Assembly: GCF_009764265.1 (NCBI RefSeq) | Contig: NZ_RWIR01000078.1 | Coordinates: 1 to 51,721 of the forward strand | Reading direction: 5' to 3' | DNA length: 51,721 nt | Source: Pseudomonas sp. PB101 | GTDB lineage: Bacteria > Pseudomonadota > Gammaproteobacteria > Pseudomonadales > Pseudomonadaceae | Part shown: positions 15,649 through 23,710 of the stretch, one piece after another | Layout of the letters: every line of letters starts with the position of its first letter | How positions within the stretch are numbered: the first letter of the stretch is position 1 | Notes under the pieces: model-generated | The model's input: only the letters and a program-made list of their open reading frames with translations | Told to the model about the DNA's origin: nothing | Database searches by the model: none | Made by a program: the position numbers and the translations under genes

Positions 15649-16436
15649 GCGTGCAATTGCGCCGTGAGTTCGGCGAAGAGCTTTATCAGGCGCTGCTCAG
15701 CGGCTCCACCCTGGCACCGCTGACCGAACGCTGGCCGTCGATCAGCATCGAAGACGCCTACCACATTTCCCTCTACGCGATTGAGCGTCGGGTGGCGGCC
15801 GGCGACCAGATCGTCGGCAAGAAAATCGGCGTGACCTCGGCGGCGGTGCAGCAGATGCTCAACGTGCATCAGCCGGATTTCGGCTTCATCACGCGGCAGA
15901 TGTCGTTCGATGACGATGCGCAGATTTCCCTGTCGGCCAACAAACTGATCCAGCCCCGCGCCGAGGGCGAGATCGCCTTCAAGCTCAAGCATGATCTGGT
16001 CGGCCCCGGCATCACCGAAGCCGACGTACTGGCTGCCACCGAATACGTGATGCCGTGCTTCGAGATCGTCGACTCGCGGATTCACGACTGGCGCATCCGC
16101 ATCCAGGACACCGTGGCCGACAACGCCTCCTGCGGCGTGTTCGTGTTGGGCGACAGCCAGGTCGACCCCCGCGAGCTGGACCTGCCCAACCTGCGCATGC
16201 GCGTGTCCAAGAACGGTGAGCCCCTGAGCGAAGGCCTGGGTTCGGCGGTGCAGGGCAATCCGCTGACCGCCGTGGCCTGGCTGGCCAACACCCTGGGCGC
16301 CTTCGGCATTCCGTTCAAGGCCGGGGAAATCATCCTGTCCGGATCCCTGGTACCGCTGGAACCGGCCCGTGCCGGCGACCATTTTTCGCTGACTATCGAT
16401 GGCCTGGGCAGTGCCCGGGTGTCTTTCTGCGCCTGA
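15645..16436 (+). CDS. hsaE: 2-hydroxyhexa-2,4-dienoate hydratase
   Basis: The 263-aa protein belongs to the 2-keto-4-pentenoate hydratase/fumarylacetoacetase-like family (VGKKIGVTSAAVQQMLNVHQ; PRAEGEIAFKLKHDL with metal-binding glutamates; LPNLRMRVSKNGEPLSEGLG). It hydrates the C6 dienoate released by HsaD to 4-hydroxy-2-oxohexanoate. It overlaps the hsaD stop by ATGA, and AGGAGG precedes its start. Its order with the following acylating dehydrogenase and aldolase is the usual one for this lower pathway (TesE in Comamonas). Confidence 0.92.
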   Translation: MSVQLRREFGEELYQALLSGSTLAPLTERWPSISIEDAYHISLYAIERRVAAGDQIVGKKIGVTSAAVQQMLNVHQPDFGFITRQMSFDDDAQISLSANKLIQPRAEGEIAFKLKHDLVGPGITEADVLAATEYVMPCFEIVDSRIHDWRIRIQDTVADNASCGVFVLGDSQVDPRELDLPNLRMRVSKNGEPLSEGLGSAVQGNPLTAVAWLANTLGAFGIPFKAGEIILSGSLVPLEPARAGDHFSLTIDGLGSARVSFCA

Positions 16437-16454
16437 CTTTTGGAGTTTGACCCC

Positions 16455-17363
16455 ATGAGCAAAAAACTCAGAGCGGCCATTATCGGCCCGGGCAACATCG
16501 GCACCGATCTGCTGATGAAGATGTGCCGATCGGAGTGGATCGAGCCGGTGTGGATGGTCGGCGTCGACCCTGAATCCGAAGGCCTGAAGCGTGCCCGGGA
16601 AATGGGCATCAAAACCACTGCCGGTGGTGTCGACGGCTTGCTGCCGCACGTGCTCGACGATGACATTCGCATCGCCTTCGATGCCACCTCGGCCTATGTG
16701 CACGCGGAAAACAGCCGCAAGCTCAACGAACTCGGGGTGATCATGATCGACCTCACGCCGGCGGCCATCGGCCCGTACTGCGTGCCGCCGGTCAACCTCA
16801 AGGAGCACGCCTCGAGCCTGGCGATGAACGTCAACATGGTCACCTGCGGTGGCCAGGCGACCATCCCGATGGTGGCGGCGGTGTCGCGGGTGCAACCGGT
16901 GAGCTACGGCGAAATCGTCGCGACCGTGTCCTCGGGCTCGGTCGGCCCGGGCACTCGACAGAACATCGATGAATTCACCCGCACCACCGCCGGTGCGGTG
17001 GAGAAGATCGGCGGCGCCCGGCGCGGCAAGGCGATCATCGTGATCAACCCGGCCGAGCCGCCGTTGATGATGCGCGACACCATCCATTGCCTGACCGATG
17101 ACGAGCCGAACCAGGACGCGATCCGCACCTCGGTGCTGGAGATGGTCCGCGAAGTGCAGCGCTATGTGCCCGGCTACAAGCTGATCAACGGGCCGGTGTT
17201 CGACGGGCGCAAGGTGTCGATTTTCATCGAGGTCGAAGGCCTCGGCGATTTCCTGCCCAAGTCCGCCGGCAACCTCGACATCATGACCGCCGCCGGTTTG
17301 CGCACGGCCGAGATGTTCGCCGAAGAAGCCTACAAGGGCGCCCTGCAACTGCCCGTCCGTTGA
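16455..17363 (+). CDS. hsaG: Acylating aldehyde dehydrogenase (propanal/acetaldehyde)
   Basis: The 302-aa protein matches the MhpF/BphJ/HsaG family: NAD-binding AIIGPGNIGTDL, catalytic Cys131 in NMVTCGGQATIP, and GSVGPGTRQNIDEFTRTT. It converts the aldehyde channelled from the aldolase to the CoA ester; from steroid ring A this is propanal to propionyl-CoA. The downstream aldolase gene is its obligate partner and starts 13 bp after it. The ribosome site is TTGGAG. Confidence 0.93.
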   Translation: MSKKLRAAIIGPGNIGTDLLMKMCRSEWIEPVWMVGVDPESEGLKRAREMGIKTTAGGVDGLLPHVLDDDIRIAFDATSAYVHAENSRKLNELGVIMIDLTPAAIGPYCVPPVNLKEHASSLAMNVNMVTCGGQATIPMVAAVSRVQPVSYGEIVATVSSGSVGPGTRQNIDEFTRTTAGAVEKIGGARRGKAIIVINPAEPPLMMRDTIHCLTDDEPNQDAIRTSVLEMVREVQRYVPGYKLINGPVFDGRKVSIFIEVEGLGDFLPKSAGNLDIMTAAGLRTAEMFAEEAYKGALQLPVR

Positions 17364-17376
17364 GTGGAGAATCCCG

Positions 17377-18411
17377 ATGAATCTACAAGGTAAGAGCGTC
17401 CGTCTGCACGACATGAGCCTGCGCGACGGCATGCACGCCAAACAGCACCAGATCAGCATTCAACAAATGGTCTCGGTGGCCACCGGCCTCGATGCGGCCG
17501 GCGTACCGCTGATCGAGATCACCCATGGCGATGGCCTCGGCGGGGCGTCGCTGAACTACGGCTTCCCGGCCCACAGCGACGAGGAGTATTTCGCTGCGGT
17601 GATCCCGCAGATGAAACAGGCCAGGGTCTCGGCCCTGTTGTTGCCGGGGATCGGCACTCTCGACCATCTGAGGATGGCTCACGAACACGGCGTGTCGACC
17701 ATTCGCGTGGCGACCCACTGCACCGAGGCGGACGTGTCCGGCCAGCACATCGGCATGTCGGCGAAGATGGGCCTGGACACCGTCGGCTTCCTGATGATGG
17801 CGCACATGGTCAGCCCGGAGAAACTGCTGGAGCAGGCGCGCCTGATGGAAAGCTACGGCGCCAACTGCATCTACTGCACCGACTCGGCCGGCTACATGCT
17901 GCCCGATGAAGTGACGCAAAAGATCGGAGCCCTGCGTGCGGGGTTGAATGCCGGGACTGAAGTCGGTTTCCACGGTCACCACAACATGGGCATGGCCATC
18001 GCCAACTCTCTGGCCGCGATCGAGGCCGGTGCTGCGCGCATCGATGGTTCGGTTGCGGGCCTGGGCGCAGGGGCGGGCAACACGCCGCTGGAAGTGTTCG
18101 TCGCGGTGCTGGAGCGCATGGGCGTCAACAGCGGCGTCGACCTGTACAAGATCATGGACGTGGCCGAAGACCTGGTGGTGCCGATGATGGACCAGCCGAT
18201 CCGTCTCGACCGCGATGCGCTGACGTTGGGGTATGCCGGGGTGTACAGCTCGTTCCTGCTGTTTGCCAAGCGGGCAGAGCAGAAGTACGGGATTGCCGCT
18301 CGTGAATTGCTGGTGGAACTGGGCCGGCGCGGAACCGTGGGTGGTCAGGAGGATATGATCGAAGACCTGGCGTTGACCTTGTCCCGGGCCAGGGGTGTAC
18401 TGCCGACCTGA
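17377..18411 (+). CDS. hsaF: 4-hydroxy-2-oxohexanoate (oxovalerate) aldolase
   Basis: The 344-aa DRE-TIM metalloaldolase has the N-terminal metal/catalytic segment HDMSLRDGMHAKQ (Arg16, Asp17, His20) and the metal histidines in GFHGHHNMGMA. It cleaves 4-hydroxy-2-oxohexanoate to pyruvate and propanal and hands the aldehyde to HsaG through an internal tunnel, as known for BphI/BphJ. It is the last gene of the operon; a strong bidirectional terminator follows 15 bp after the stop. Confidence 0.93.
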   Translation: MNLQGKSVRLHDMSLRDGMHAKQHQISIQQMVSVATGLDAAGVPLIEITHGDGLGGASLNYGFPAHSDEEYFAAVIPQMKQARVSALLLPGIGTLDHLRMAHEHGVSTIRVATHCTEADVSGQHIGMSAKMGLDTVGFLMMAHMVSPEKLLEQARLMESYGANCIYCTDSAGYMLPDEVTQKIGALRAGLNAGTEVGFHGHHNMGMAIANSLAAIEAGAARIDGSVAGLGAGAGNTPLEVFVAVLERMGVNSGVDLYKIMDVAEDLVVPMMDQPIRLDRDALTLGYAGVYSSFLLFAKRAEQKYGIAARELLVELGRRGTVGGQEDMIEDLALTLSRARGVLPT

Positions 18412-18425
18412 TTATTGCGGCAACG

Positions 18426-18456
18426 AAAAAACCACCGATGATTCGGTGGTTTTTTT
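18426..18456. terminator. Bidirectional Rho-independent terminator
   Basis: A6-CCACCGATGATTCGGTGG-T7 forms a perfect hairpin with A and T runs on both sides. It serves hsaF from the left and the small minus-strand gene 18476-18643 from the right. Confidence 0.92.
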
Positions 18457-18475
18457 ATGGCCGTGGAAACCGTGC

Positions 18476-18643
18476 TCAAGGCAGCAGATTGCGCACCACG
18501 GGCGGATAGCAATTGATCGCCGCGTTCGAACAGCTGAAGTAGGCCGTGGTCGGTCGGTAGGCTTCGTTCTTGAACAGTTGGCAGAGGCTGGCGGTGCTGC
18601 CGGCACAGAGGATGATGAACAGAGCACAAGTAGATTTGCGCAT
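18476..18643 (-). CDS. Small secreted cysteine-containing protein
   Basis: The 55-aa protein starts MRKSTCALFIILCAGSTASL, a short but clear signal peptide, followed by a mature part of about 33 residues with two or three cysteines (YFSCSNAAINCYPP). The family is not recognised; the motif CSNAAINCYPPV could form a disulfide loop. GAGA precedes the ATG. The gene lies alone between a bidirectional terminator and an operator box 62 bp upstream of its start, at the same distance as seen for real steroid genes, which suggests co-regulation with the catabolic genes. Confidence 0.6.
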   Translation of the reverse strand: MRKSTCALFIILCAGSTASLCQLFKNEAYRPTTAYFSCSNAAINCYPPVVRNLLP

Positions 18644-18704
18644 GATGGGTCTCGACACGGTTTTATTGTTGTAGAGACAGGTTATGGCGGTGGCTCGCGA
18701 GTGG

Positions 18705-18722
18705 CTTCGTCCGAATGGACTA
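18705..18722 (-). promoter_or_regulatory. Putative steroid-operon operator box 4
   Basis: On the minus strand TAGTCC-ATTC-GGACGAAG, seven of eight bases in the right half. A CATAAC -10 candidate begins 18 bp after it, toward the small secreted-protein gene. Confidence 0.65.
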
Positions 18723-18750
18723 GGTGATGAATTGGATATTCAACAACCCC

Positions 18751-18853
18751 CTGTAGGAGCGAGCCTGCTCGCGATGGTCGTCAACGATAACGCGTGAACT
18801 CTGGAGAAACGCGGTGTCCTTGTGTTCTTCGCGAGCAGGCTCGCTCCTACAGG
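18751..18853. repeat. BIME (inverted REP pair)
   Basis: CTGTAGGAGCGAGCCTGCTC at 18751 pairs with the inverse GAGCAGGCTCGCTCCTACAG ending about 18852. It separates the small secreted-protein gene and the nudE gene. Confidence 0.8.
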
Positions 18854-18865
18854 TATTGTGTGGTG

Positions 18866-19414
18866 TCAGGTTCGTTGGGCGAGGGCGGCTATTGCCATGA
18901 ACAGCGCAGCAATCGCCCGCGCTTCATGCAGTTCACCACGCGCCACCAGTTCGGGAATCTGCGCCATCGGTACGCGCAGGCATTCCAGGGGTTCGGGTTC
19001 GTCGCCTTCGAGTTGGCAGGGGCTCAATTGTTCAGCCAACACCACCCGGTAGCGGTGGCACAAATGCCCCGGTGCCAGGGTCAGCTCGCCCAGTTCGGTG
19101 AGGCGTTCGGCGCGCATGCCGACTTCTTCGCTCAGCTCGCGCTGGGCCGCCTGCAAATAGTCTTCATCGGGTTCGGCGCCGCCCTTGGGCAGGCCGAGGA
19201 TGGTTTTTTCCACTCCGACCGCGTATTCGCGCACCAGCAACACATGCGCGGGATCCGGCATCGCCACCAGCATCACCGAGCGATAACCGGTGCCGCGCAG
19301 GCGTTCGTAGACCCGCTGCTGGCCGTTGCTGAATTGCAGGTGCAGGGCTTCGATCTGAAAGTGGCCGCTTTGCGCCAGCAGTTCAGTCTTGAGGATGGTT
19401 GGGCAGTTGCGCAT
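18866..19414 (-). CDS. nudE: ADP-sugar/NADH-type Nudix hydrolase
   Basis: The 182-aa protein contains a perfect Nudix box GGAEPDEDYLQAAQRELSEE followed by VGM (G-x5-E-x7-REUxEExGU), with NudE-like flanks (LVREYAVGVEKTILGLPKGG). NudE hydrolyses ADP-ribose, AppnA and NADH-type dinucleotides in the cytosol. It is normally a housekeeping gene, yet it sits inside the steroid cluster with a near-perfect operator palindrome 55 bp before its start. Whether it is truly part of the regulon is uncertain. No strong ribosome site is seen before ATG 19414. Confidence 0.85.
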   Translation of the reverse strand: MRNCPTILKTELLAQSGHFQIEALHLQFSNGQQRVYERLRGTGYRSVMLVAMPDPAHVLLVREYAVGVEKTILGLPKGGAEPDEDYLQAAQRELSEEVGMRAERLTELGELTLAPGHLCHRYRVVLAEQLSPCQLEGDEPEPLECLRVPMAQIPELVARGELHEARAIAALFMAIAALAQRT

Positions 19415-19468
19415 GGGGCAGTCCCCTGTTTGGGATTAAGTCACTGTGCGCTGTACAACGGGCGCCGC

Positions 19469-19486
19469 CATCGTCCGAGCGGACGA
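19469..19486. promoter_or_regulatory. Putative steroid-operon operator box 5
   Basis: CATCGTCCGAGCGGACGA is one of the most symmetric copies. It lies between the stop of the LuxR-type regulator gene and the nudE start. No convincing -10 follows at the usual spacing (CACAGT is the nearest), so its target is unclear. Confidence 0.55.
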
Positions 19487-19501
19487 GGGCGGCAATGAGG
19501 G

Positions 19502-20632
19502 TTAACCGAGGGTCGCCACGCTGCGCAGGATCAGGCGCACCAGCATGGTCTGGCGGGTCACGCCGGTCTTGGAGAAGGTCGAGCGCAGGTGGGCCCGCGA
19601 GGTGTTGCGGCTGATGCCCAGTTCTTCAGAGGCTTCGTCGAGGGTCAGACCGTTGGCCAACAGCATCGCCAGCTGGGTTTCCGCCGGGGTGAAATCGAAC
19701 AGTGCGCGGACGATGTCCTGGGGCGCGGTGGATTGCTGCTCCGGGTCGCTGATGAAAATCACCACGGTGGGGCACTGCTTGCCTTCGCTCCAGTCGCTCA
19801 AGGGTACCGAACGCACGATGATCCCGAGATCCGATTTGCCGGACGGCCGTTGTACACGCAGGGCCTCGACCACCGACGGATTGCCGCTCTTTTGCGACAG
19901 CAGCGACTGCTTGACCAGACGCCGGAACTCCTGGGTGTCGCGAGCCGTACCGACCTGCAGGCCATCGTTGACGAGCTTGATCCCGTCCTTTTCCTGGATC
20001 AGTCGGTCGGCGACCTGGTTGGTTTGCAGCACCTTGCCGGCCTCGTCGAGGATGATCGTCCCGACCGCCATCTGATTCACCGCACCGGCGTACAGGTTGC
20101 GCTCGGCTTCGATGCGGTTGAGCTGCATGTGGATCTTGATCGAGCGTTCCAGATGCGGAATGAAGTGCGTCAGCAGCTCTTTTTCTTCGGCGCCGAAGGC
20201 TTTGTCATCACGTCCGCGGCTGATGCGAATGCGGCACTGGGCGCCATCGACGGTGTTGATGTCGGCACCCAGGATGTGGAACACGTCCACCGGTTCAAGG
20301 AAGTTCTTGTAGAACTCGGAATGCTGCCAGTCGTCGTTGGAGACGAACTCGGCGAGGGTCACGACCTGGCGGTTGGGCAGGTCGACAAAGGGGTCGAGGC
20401 TGAAAAAATGTGTGTTGTACGACGCGGTCGCCTCGGTCGAGGTGCCGGTGGTGTTGACCATCAAGCCGTCCACATGAGCGCTGGGCGGACGCAGGATGAA
20501 GGTCACGTACTTGCTGTTCAGGTGCACGTTGAGCTGATTGAGGAAAGTGGCCCAGGGAATGTTTTCCAGCGGACCCTGATAGAGGTTGCCGATCAAATCA
20601 CTGAACGTATCGAGGCTGAGGCTCTGCTGCAT
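19502..20632 (-). CDS. LuxR-family regulator, probable steroid-cluster activator
   Basis: The 376-aa protein has a long N-terminal sensing region and a C-terminal LuxR/GerE helix-turn-helix (FTPAETQLAMLLANGLTLDE, then LGISRNTSRAHLRSTFSKTG). A LuxR-type protein, TesR, activates steroid genes in Comamonas; by position downstream of kshA and by type this is the likely counterpart. It is the best candidate to bind the palindromic boxes in the window. ATG 20632 has no good ribosome site (CGGTTTTCCCT precedes it). A GTG/TTG start further upstream is possible, but the protein similarity begins at MQQSLSLD. Confidence 0.85.
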   Translation of the reverse strand: MQQSLSLDTFSDLIGNLYQGPLENIPWATFLNQLNVHLNSKYVTFILRPPSAHVDGLMVNTTGTSTEATASYNTHFFSLDPFVDLPNRQVVTLAEFVSNDDWQHSEFYKNFLEPVDVFHILGADINTVDGAQCRIRISRGRDDKAFGAEEKELLTHFIPHLERSIKIHMQLNRIEAERNLYAGAVNQMAVGTIILDEAGKVLQTNQVADRLIQEKDGIKLVNDGLQVGTARDTQEFRRLVKQSLLSQKSGNPSVVEALRVQRPSGKSDLGIIVRSVPLSDWSEGKQCPTVVIFISDPEQQSTAPQDIVRALFDFTPAETQLAMLLANGLTLDEASEELGISRNTSRAHLRSTFSKTGVTRQTMLVRLILRSVATLG

Positions 20633-20767
20633 AGGGAAAACCGTTTTTATTATTAGCGTTGGCGGTGGCCGAGGATAAGCGCCGGTATCGACTCCTTGCA
20701 ACGCTCGGGCTCCGGGCCTGACCGGCGGCTGCCGCTCAGGCCCGGGGCGGGCGAAAGGCCGCTGGCG

Positions 20768-21811
20768 TCAGACCCGTTCGCTGGCGCGCACGACAAACTT
20801 CTTGTGTTCGCCGACGTCCGCCGACAGCGCCTGGACGTCTGTGTAGAACTGCTCGTACCAACGGCGCAACTGATAGACCGGACCGTCGCCGTCACACAGC
20901 AGCGGGTTGTCGACGCGGGTCTTGCTGTGCCAGATCGCCACGTCTTCGTAGAAGGCTGCCTGGGCTTGCGCCACGTAGGCCTTGGCCATTTCCTGGTTTT
21001 GCTCTTCGCTCAAGCCCGGGATCTTTTTCACCAGCACGCCGTAGCGCAGGGTGAAGCTGTCGAGATCGATCGGCACGTGGCAGTTGAGCAGGATCGAATG
21101 GATTGGCTGGCCGTTCATCGCACCTTTCATGTCAGTGATCTGATAAGCCGGGCCGAAGTAGGTGGCTTCGGTGCTCAGCACGCTGTCGCCGGACAGGCGC
21201 TCACTGCGGGCACGCATGATCTGCGTCGCCAGGTGGCCTTCGAAAATGTTGATGAACTCATCGACCGGCGCGCCGTGTACGGTGCCGAAGTGCGCCATGT
21301 CGGCGATGTTGTCGATCAGTTCGCGGCAGTTGGTGCCAATCTGCAGTTCGGCGACTTCCCAGGCTGCCCATTCGTCGCTGTAGCAGGCGTCGATGCGCGG
21401 GATGCGTTGTTCGGGCAGCGGCGGATTGCCTTCGGGGTCGTTCCAGACGAACAGCAGCTGGTTCTCTTCCATGATCGGCCAGCTTTTGATTTTGGCCCGT
21501 GGCGGAATGCGCTTGGCATAAGGGATGTCATCGCACACGCCGTCGGCGCCCCAGCGCCAGGCGTGGAACGGGCAGCGGATCGAGTTGCCTTCGACGCAAC
21601 CGGTGCTGAGGTCGGCGCCCATGTGCGGGCAGTAGCCATCGAGGATATGCAGGTCGCCGTCTTCACCCTGGAACGCCACCAGACGGGTGCCGAACACCTC
21701 CAGGCGGTGGGCTTTGCCGTCGCGGTATTGCGCGGCCAGGCCCAGGCAATGCCAGCCACGGGCGTAGCGGTCTTCCAGCAGTTTGGCTTCGATGCGGTGC
21801 AGGGTACTCAT
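20768..21811 (-). CDS. kshA: 3-ketosteroid 9alpha-hydroxylase, oxygenase component
   Basis: The 347-aa Rieske oxygenase has the [2Fe-2S] ligands in YCPHMGADLSTG and IRCPFHAWRW (C-x-H ... C-x2-H) and the mononuclear iron site NIADMAHFGTVHG (Asp, two His). N-terminal MSTLHRIEAKLLEDRYARGW fits KshA. It hydroxylates C9 of a 3-ketosteroid, which with Delta1-desaturation triggers opening of ring B to a 9,10-seco phenol. Electrons would come from the KshB reductase at 35450-36532, encoded in another operon. GGGAG precedes ATG 21811, and an operator box lies 70 bp upstream. The regulator gene follows on the same strand. Confidence 0.92.
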   Translation of the reverse strand: MSTLHRIEAKLLEDRYARGWHCLGLAAQYRDGKAHRLEVFGTRLVAFQGEDGDLHILDGYCPHMGADLSTGCVEGNSIRCPFHAWRWGADGVCDDIPYAKRIPPRAKIKSWPIMEENQLLFVWNDPEGNPPLPEQRIPRIDACYSDEWAAWEVAELQIGTNCRELIDNIADMAHFGTVHGAPVDEFINIFEGHLATQIMRARSERLSGDSVLSTEATYFGPAYQITDMKGAMNGQPIHSILLNCHVPIDLDSFTLRYGVLVKKIPGLSEEQNQEMAKAYVAQAQAAFYEDVAIWHSKTRVDNPLLCDGDGPVYQLRRWYEQFYTDVQALSADVGEHKKFVVRASERV

Positions 21812-21880
21812 CTTATTATTCTCCCAAGGGATCACGGGTTTGGCGCATGTAACGGATTCTGCCGCCCCTGTAAAAGCGGG

Positions 21881-21900
21881 CATCGTCTGAATGGACGATG
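21881..21900. promoter_or_regulatory. Putative divergent operator box 6 (kshA/SDR)
   Basis: CATCGTCTGAATGGACGATG is a 20-bp near-perfect palindrome in the 146-bp divergent gap between kshA (minus) and an SDR gene (plus). Toward kshA a GCAGAATCC -10-like stretch starts 18 bp away; toward the SDR the same offset gives GCTCTACT. One box may serve both promoters. Confidence 0.75.
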
Positions 21901-21957
21901 GCCGGTTTAAACAGGCCCGCTCTACTGGCGCCATTGGACCCATGGCAGGAGTTGGCG

Positions 21958-22797
21958 ATGAATGATGAACTAGGGCCGGTAGCGGTGATTACCGGGGCGG
22001 CCAGTGGTATTGGCCGAGGCCTGGCCGAACACGCGGCGACGCTGGGCATGCGCCTGGTGCTGGCCGATCGGGATGCGGCGGGCCTGCAAGGTCTGTGCGA
22101 CGAATTGAAAGCCCGCGGCGTGCAAGCGATCGCCTGCGCCACCGATGTGGGTGATGTGAAGCAGGTCGAGCGCCTGCGTGACCAGGCTGTCGAGCACTTC
22201 GGCGGGGTCGACCTGCTGTTCAACAACGCCGGGGTGATGCAAACCGGTTTCAGCTGGGAAATCACTGACGCGCAATGGCAGCGCATGCTCGACGTCAACC
22301 TCAACGGTGTGATCAACGGCATTCGCAGCTTTGTCCCTTTGTTGCTCAGTCAGGGCCGGCCAGCCCACGTGATCAACACCGCATCCCTTGCCGGTCTGGT
22401 CAGCAGCCCGTTGATGGCGCCGTACAACGTGACCAAGCAGGCCGTGGTCGCGCTCTCGGAAACCCTGCATTACGAACTGGCGATGATCGGTGCACCGGTG
22501 TCGGTTTCGGTGCTGTGCCCGGGGCCGGTGGCCAGTGAAATCATGGCCTCGAACCAGGTGGTCGACAGCGCTGGATCCGACTTCAGTCAACTGCTCGACA
22601 GCACCATTCGCCAGGGCATGACCCCGGCCGAACTGGCCGCGCAGGTGTTCGCCGCCGTCGCCGAAAAACGCTTCTGGATCCTGCCGCACAAAGGTTTCAA
22701 ACCGGCTCTGGAGCGCCGGGTGCAAAGCATCCTGGGCGAGACCAATCCGCAGTTCCAAATGGTCGACGTAGAGGACGATGCCCATGCCGCTCGATAA
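21958..22797 (+). CDS. SDR-family oxidoreductase
   Basis: The 279-aa SDR has ITGAASGIGRG, NNAGVMQTG, a serine in NTASLAGLVSSP and YNVTKQAV for catalysis. The C-terminus is about 20 residues longer than in classical SDRs. It starts the plus-strand operon with an esterase-like hydrolase (overlapping start) and a RibBA-like gene. Its divergent promoter is shared with kshA, so a steroid hydroxyl/ketone substrate is a reasonable inference. GGAG precedes the ATG. Confidence 0.8.
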   Translation: MNDELGPVAVITGAASGIGRGLAEHAATLGMRLVLADRDAAGLQGLCDELKARGVQAIACATDVGDVKQVERLRDQAVEHFGGVDLLFNNAGVMQTGFSWEITDAQWQRMLDVNLNGVINGIRSFVPLLLSQGRPAHVINTASLAGLVSSPLMAPYNVTKQAVVALSETLHYELAMIGAPVSVSVLCPGPVASEIMASNQVVDSAGSDFSQLLDSTIRQGMTPAELAAQVFAAVAEKRFWILPHKGFKPALERRVQSILGETNPQFQMVDVEDDAHAAR

Positions 22798-23710
22798 ACA
22801 GATCGCTGGGGTGCTCCAGCAGTTTCGCGACCTCCCGGAACCCGATTTCAGCCAGGTCGACGCCGCGCAATACCGGCAGTTCTCCGACAACCTGCTGCCG
22901 GCCATTCCGGGCGACCCGATGAGCGAGGTTCGTGACCTGAAAGTGGCCGGCGCGGACGGCGATCTGGATGCGCGGCTGTACCGGCCATCGGAAGACCTCG
23001 ACCTGCCGTTGCTGGTGTTTTTCCATGGCGGCGGCTTTGTCATGGGCAATCTCGATACCCATGACAATCTTTGCCGCTCTCTGGCGCGCCAGACCGAGGC
23101 GGTGGTGGTGTCGGTCGCCTATCGACTGGCGCCGGAACACCCGTTCCCGGCAGCGCCTCTCGATTGTTATGCGGCCACCTGCTGGCTGGTCGAGCATGCC
23201 GCCAGCCTTGGGGTCGATGGCAGTCGCCTGGCCCTGGCCGGGGACAGTGCCGGGGGCAACCTGGCGCTGGCGGTCAGTCAGTTGGCGGCACAGCACCGGG
23301 GCCCGAAGATCCGTCATCAGTGCCTGTTTTACCCGGTGACCGACGCGGGCTGCGACAGCCCTTCGTTCGAAGCATTCGCCGACGGTTATTTGCTGTCCGC
23401 GGGAATGATGCGCTGGTTCTGGCAACAATATCTGCAAGAGACCGGGCAGGCGGATGACCCGTTGGCCTCGCCAATGCGCGCAGAGACGCTGGACGGTTTG
23501 CCGCCGACCACCCTGATCACTGCCGGGTTCGACCCGTTGCGTGACGAAGGCGAGGCGTTTGCCCAGGCGTTGCGCGAGGCCGGTGTGCCGGTGCGGTTGC
23601 AACGTTGCGAAGGCATGATCCACGGGTTTATCAGCATGGCGCCGTTTGTCGAAGGGGCGGCACAAGCCCTGACCGATGCGGCGGCCGACCTGCGCGGGGC
23701 ACTCCAATGA
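22784..23710 (+). CDS. Alpha/beta hydrolase of the HSL esterase family
   Basis: The 308-aa protein has the hormone-sensitive-lipase-type motifs: HGGGFVMGNLDTHD (oxyanion), GDSAGGNLALA with the nucleophile Ser, TAGFDPLRDEGEAF with Asp and GMIHGFISM with His. It probably hydrolyses an ester, possibly a steroid ester or lactone arising in the pathway. I chose ATG 22784 because GAGG lies nine bases before it; an ATG at 22778 is too close to that site. It overlaps both neighbours, indicating tight translational coupling. Confidence 0.82.
   Translation: MPLDKQIAGVLQQFRDLPEPDFSQVDAAQYRQFSDNLLPAIPGDPMSEVRDLKVAGADGDLDARLYRPSEDLDLPLLVFFHGGGFVMGNLDTHDNLCRSLARQTEAVVVSVAYRLAPEHPFPAAPLDCYAATCWLVEHAASLGVDGSRLALAGDSAGGNLALAVSQLAAQHRGPKIRHQCLFYPVTDAGCDSPSFEAFADGYLLSAGMMRWFWQQYLQETGQADDPLASPMRAETLDGLPPTTLITAGFDPLRDEGEAFAQALREAGVPVRLQRCEGMIHGFISMAPFVEGAAQALTDAAADLRGALQ

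Noticed and set aside
15630..17459. A very long open frame antisense to hsaE and hsaG
   Set aside because: It is a shadow typical of high-GC DNA: the sense strand carries complete enzymes with catalytic residues, and the antisense product is rich in H, D, R and G without domains.
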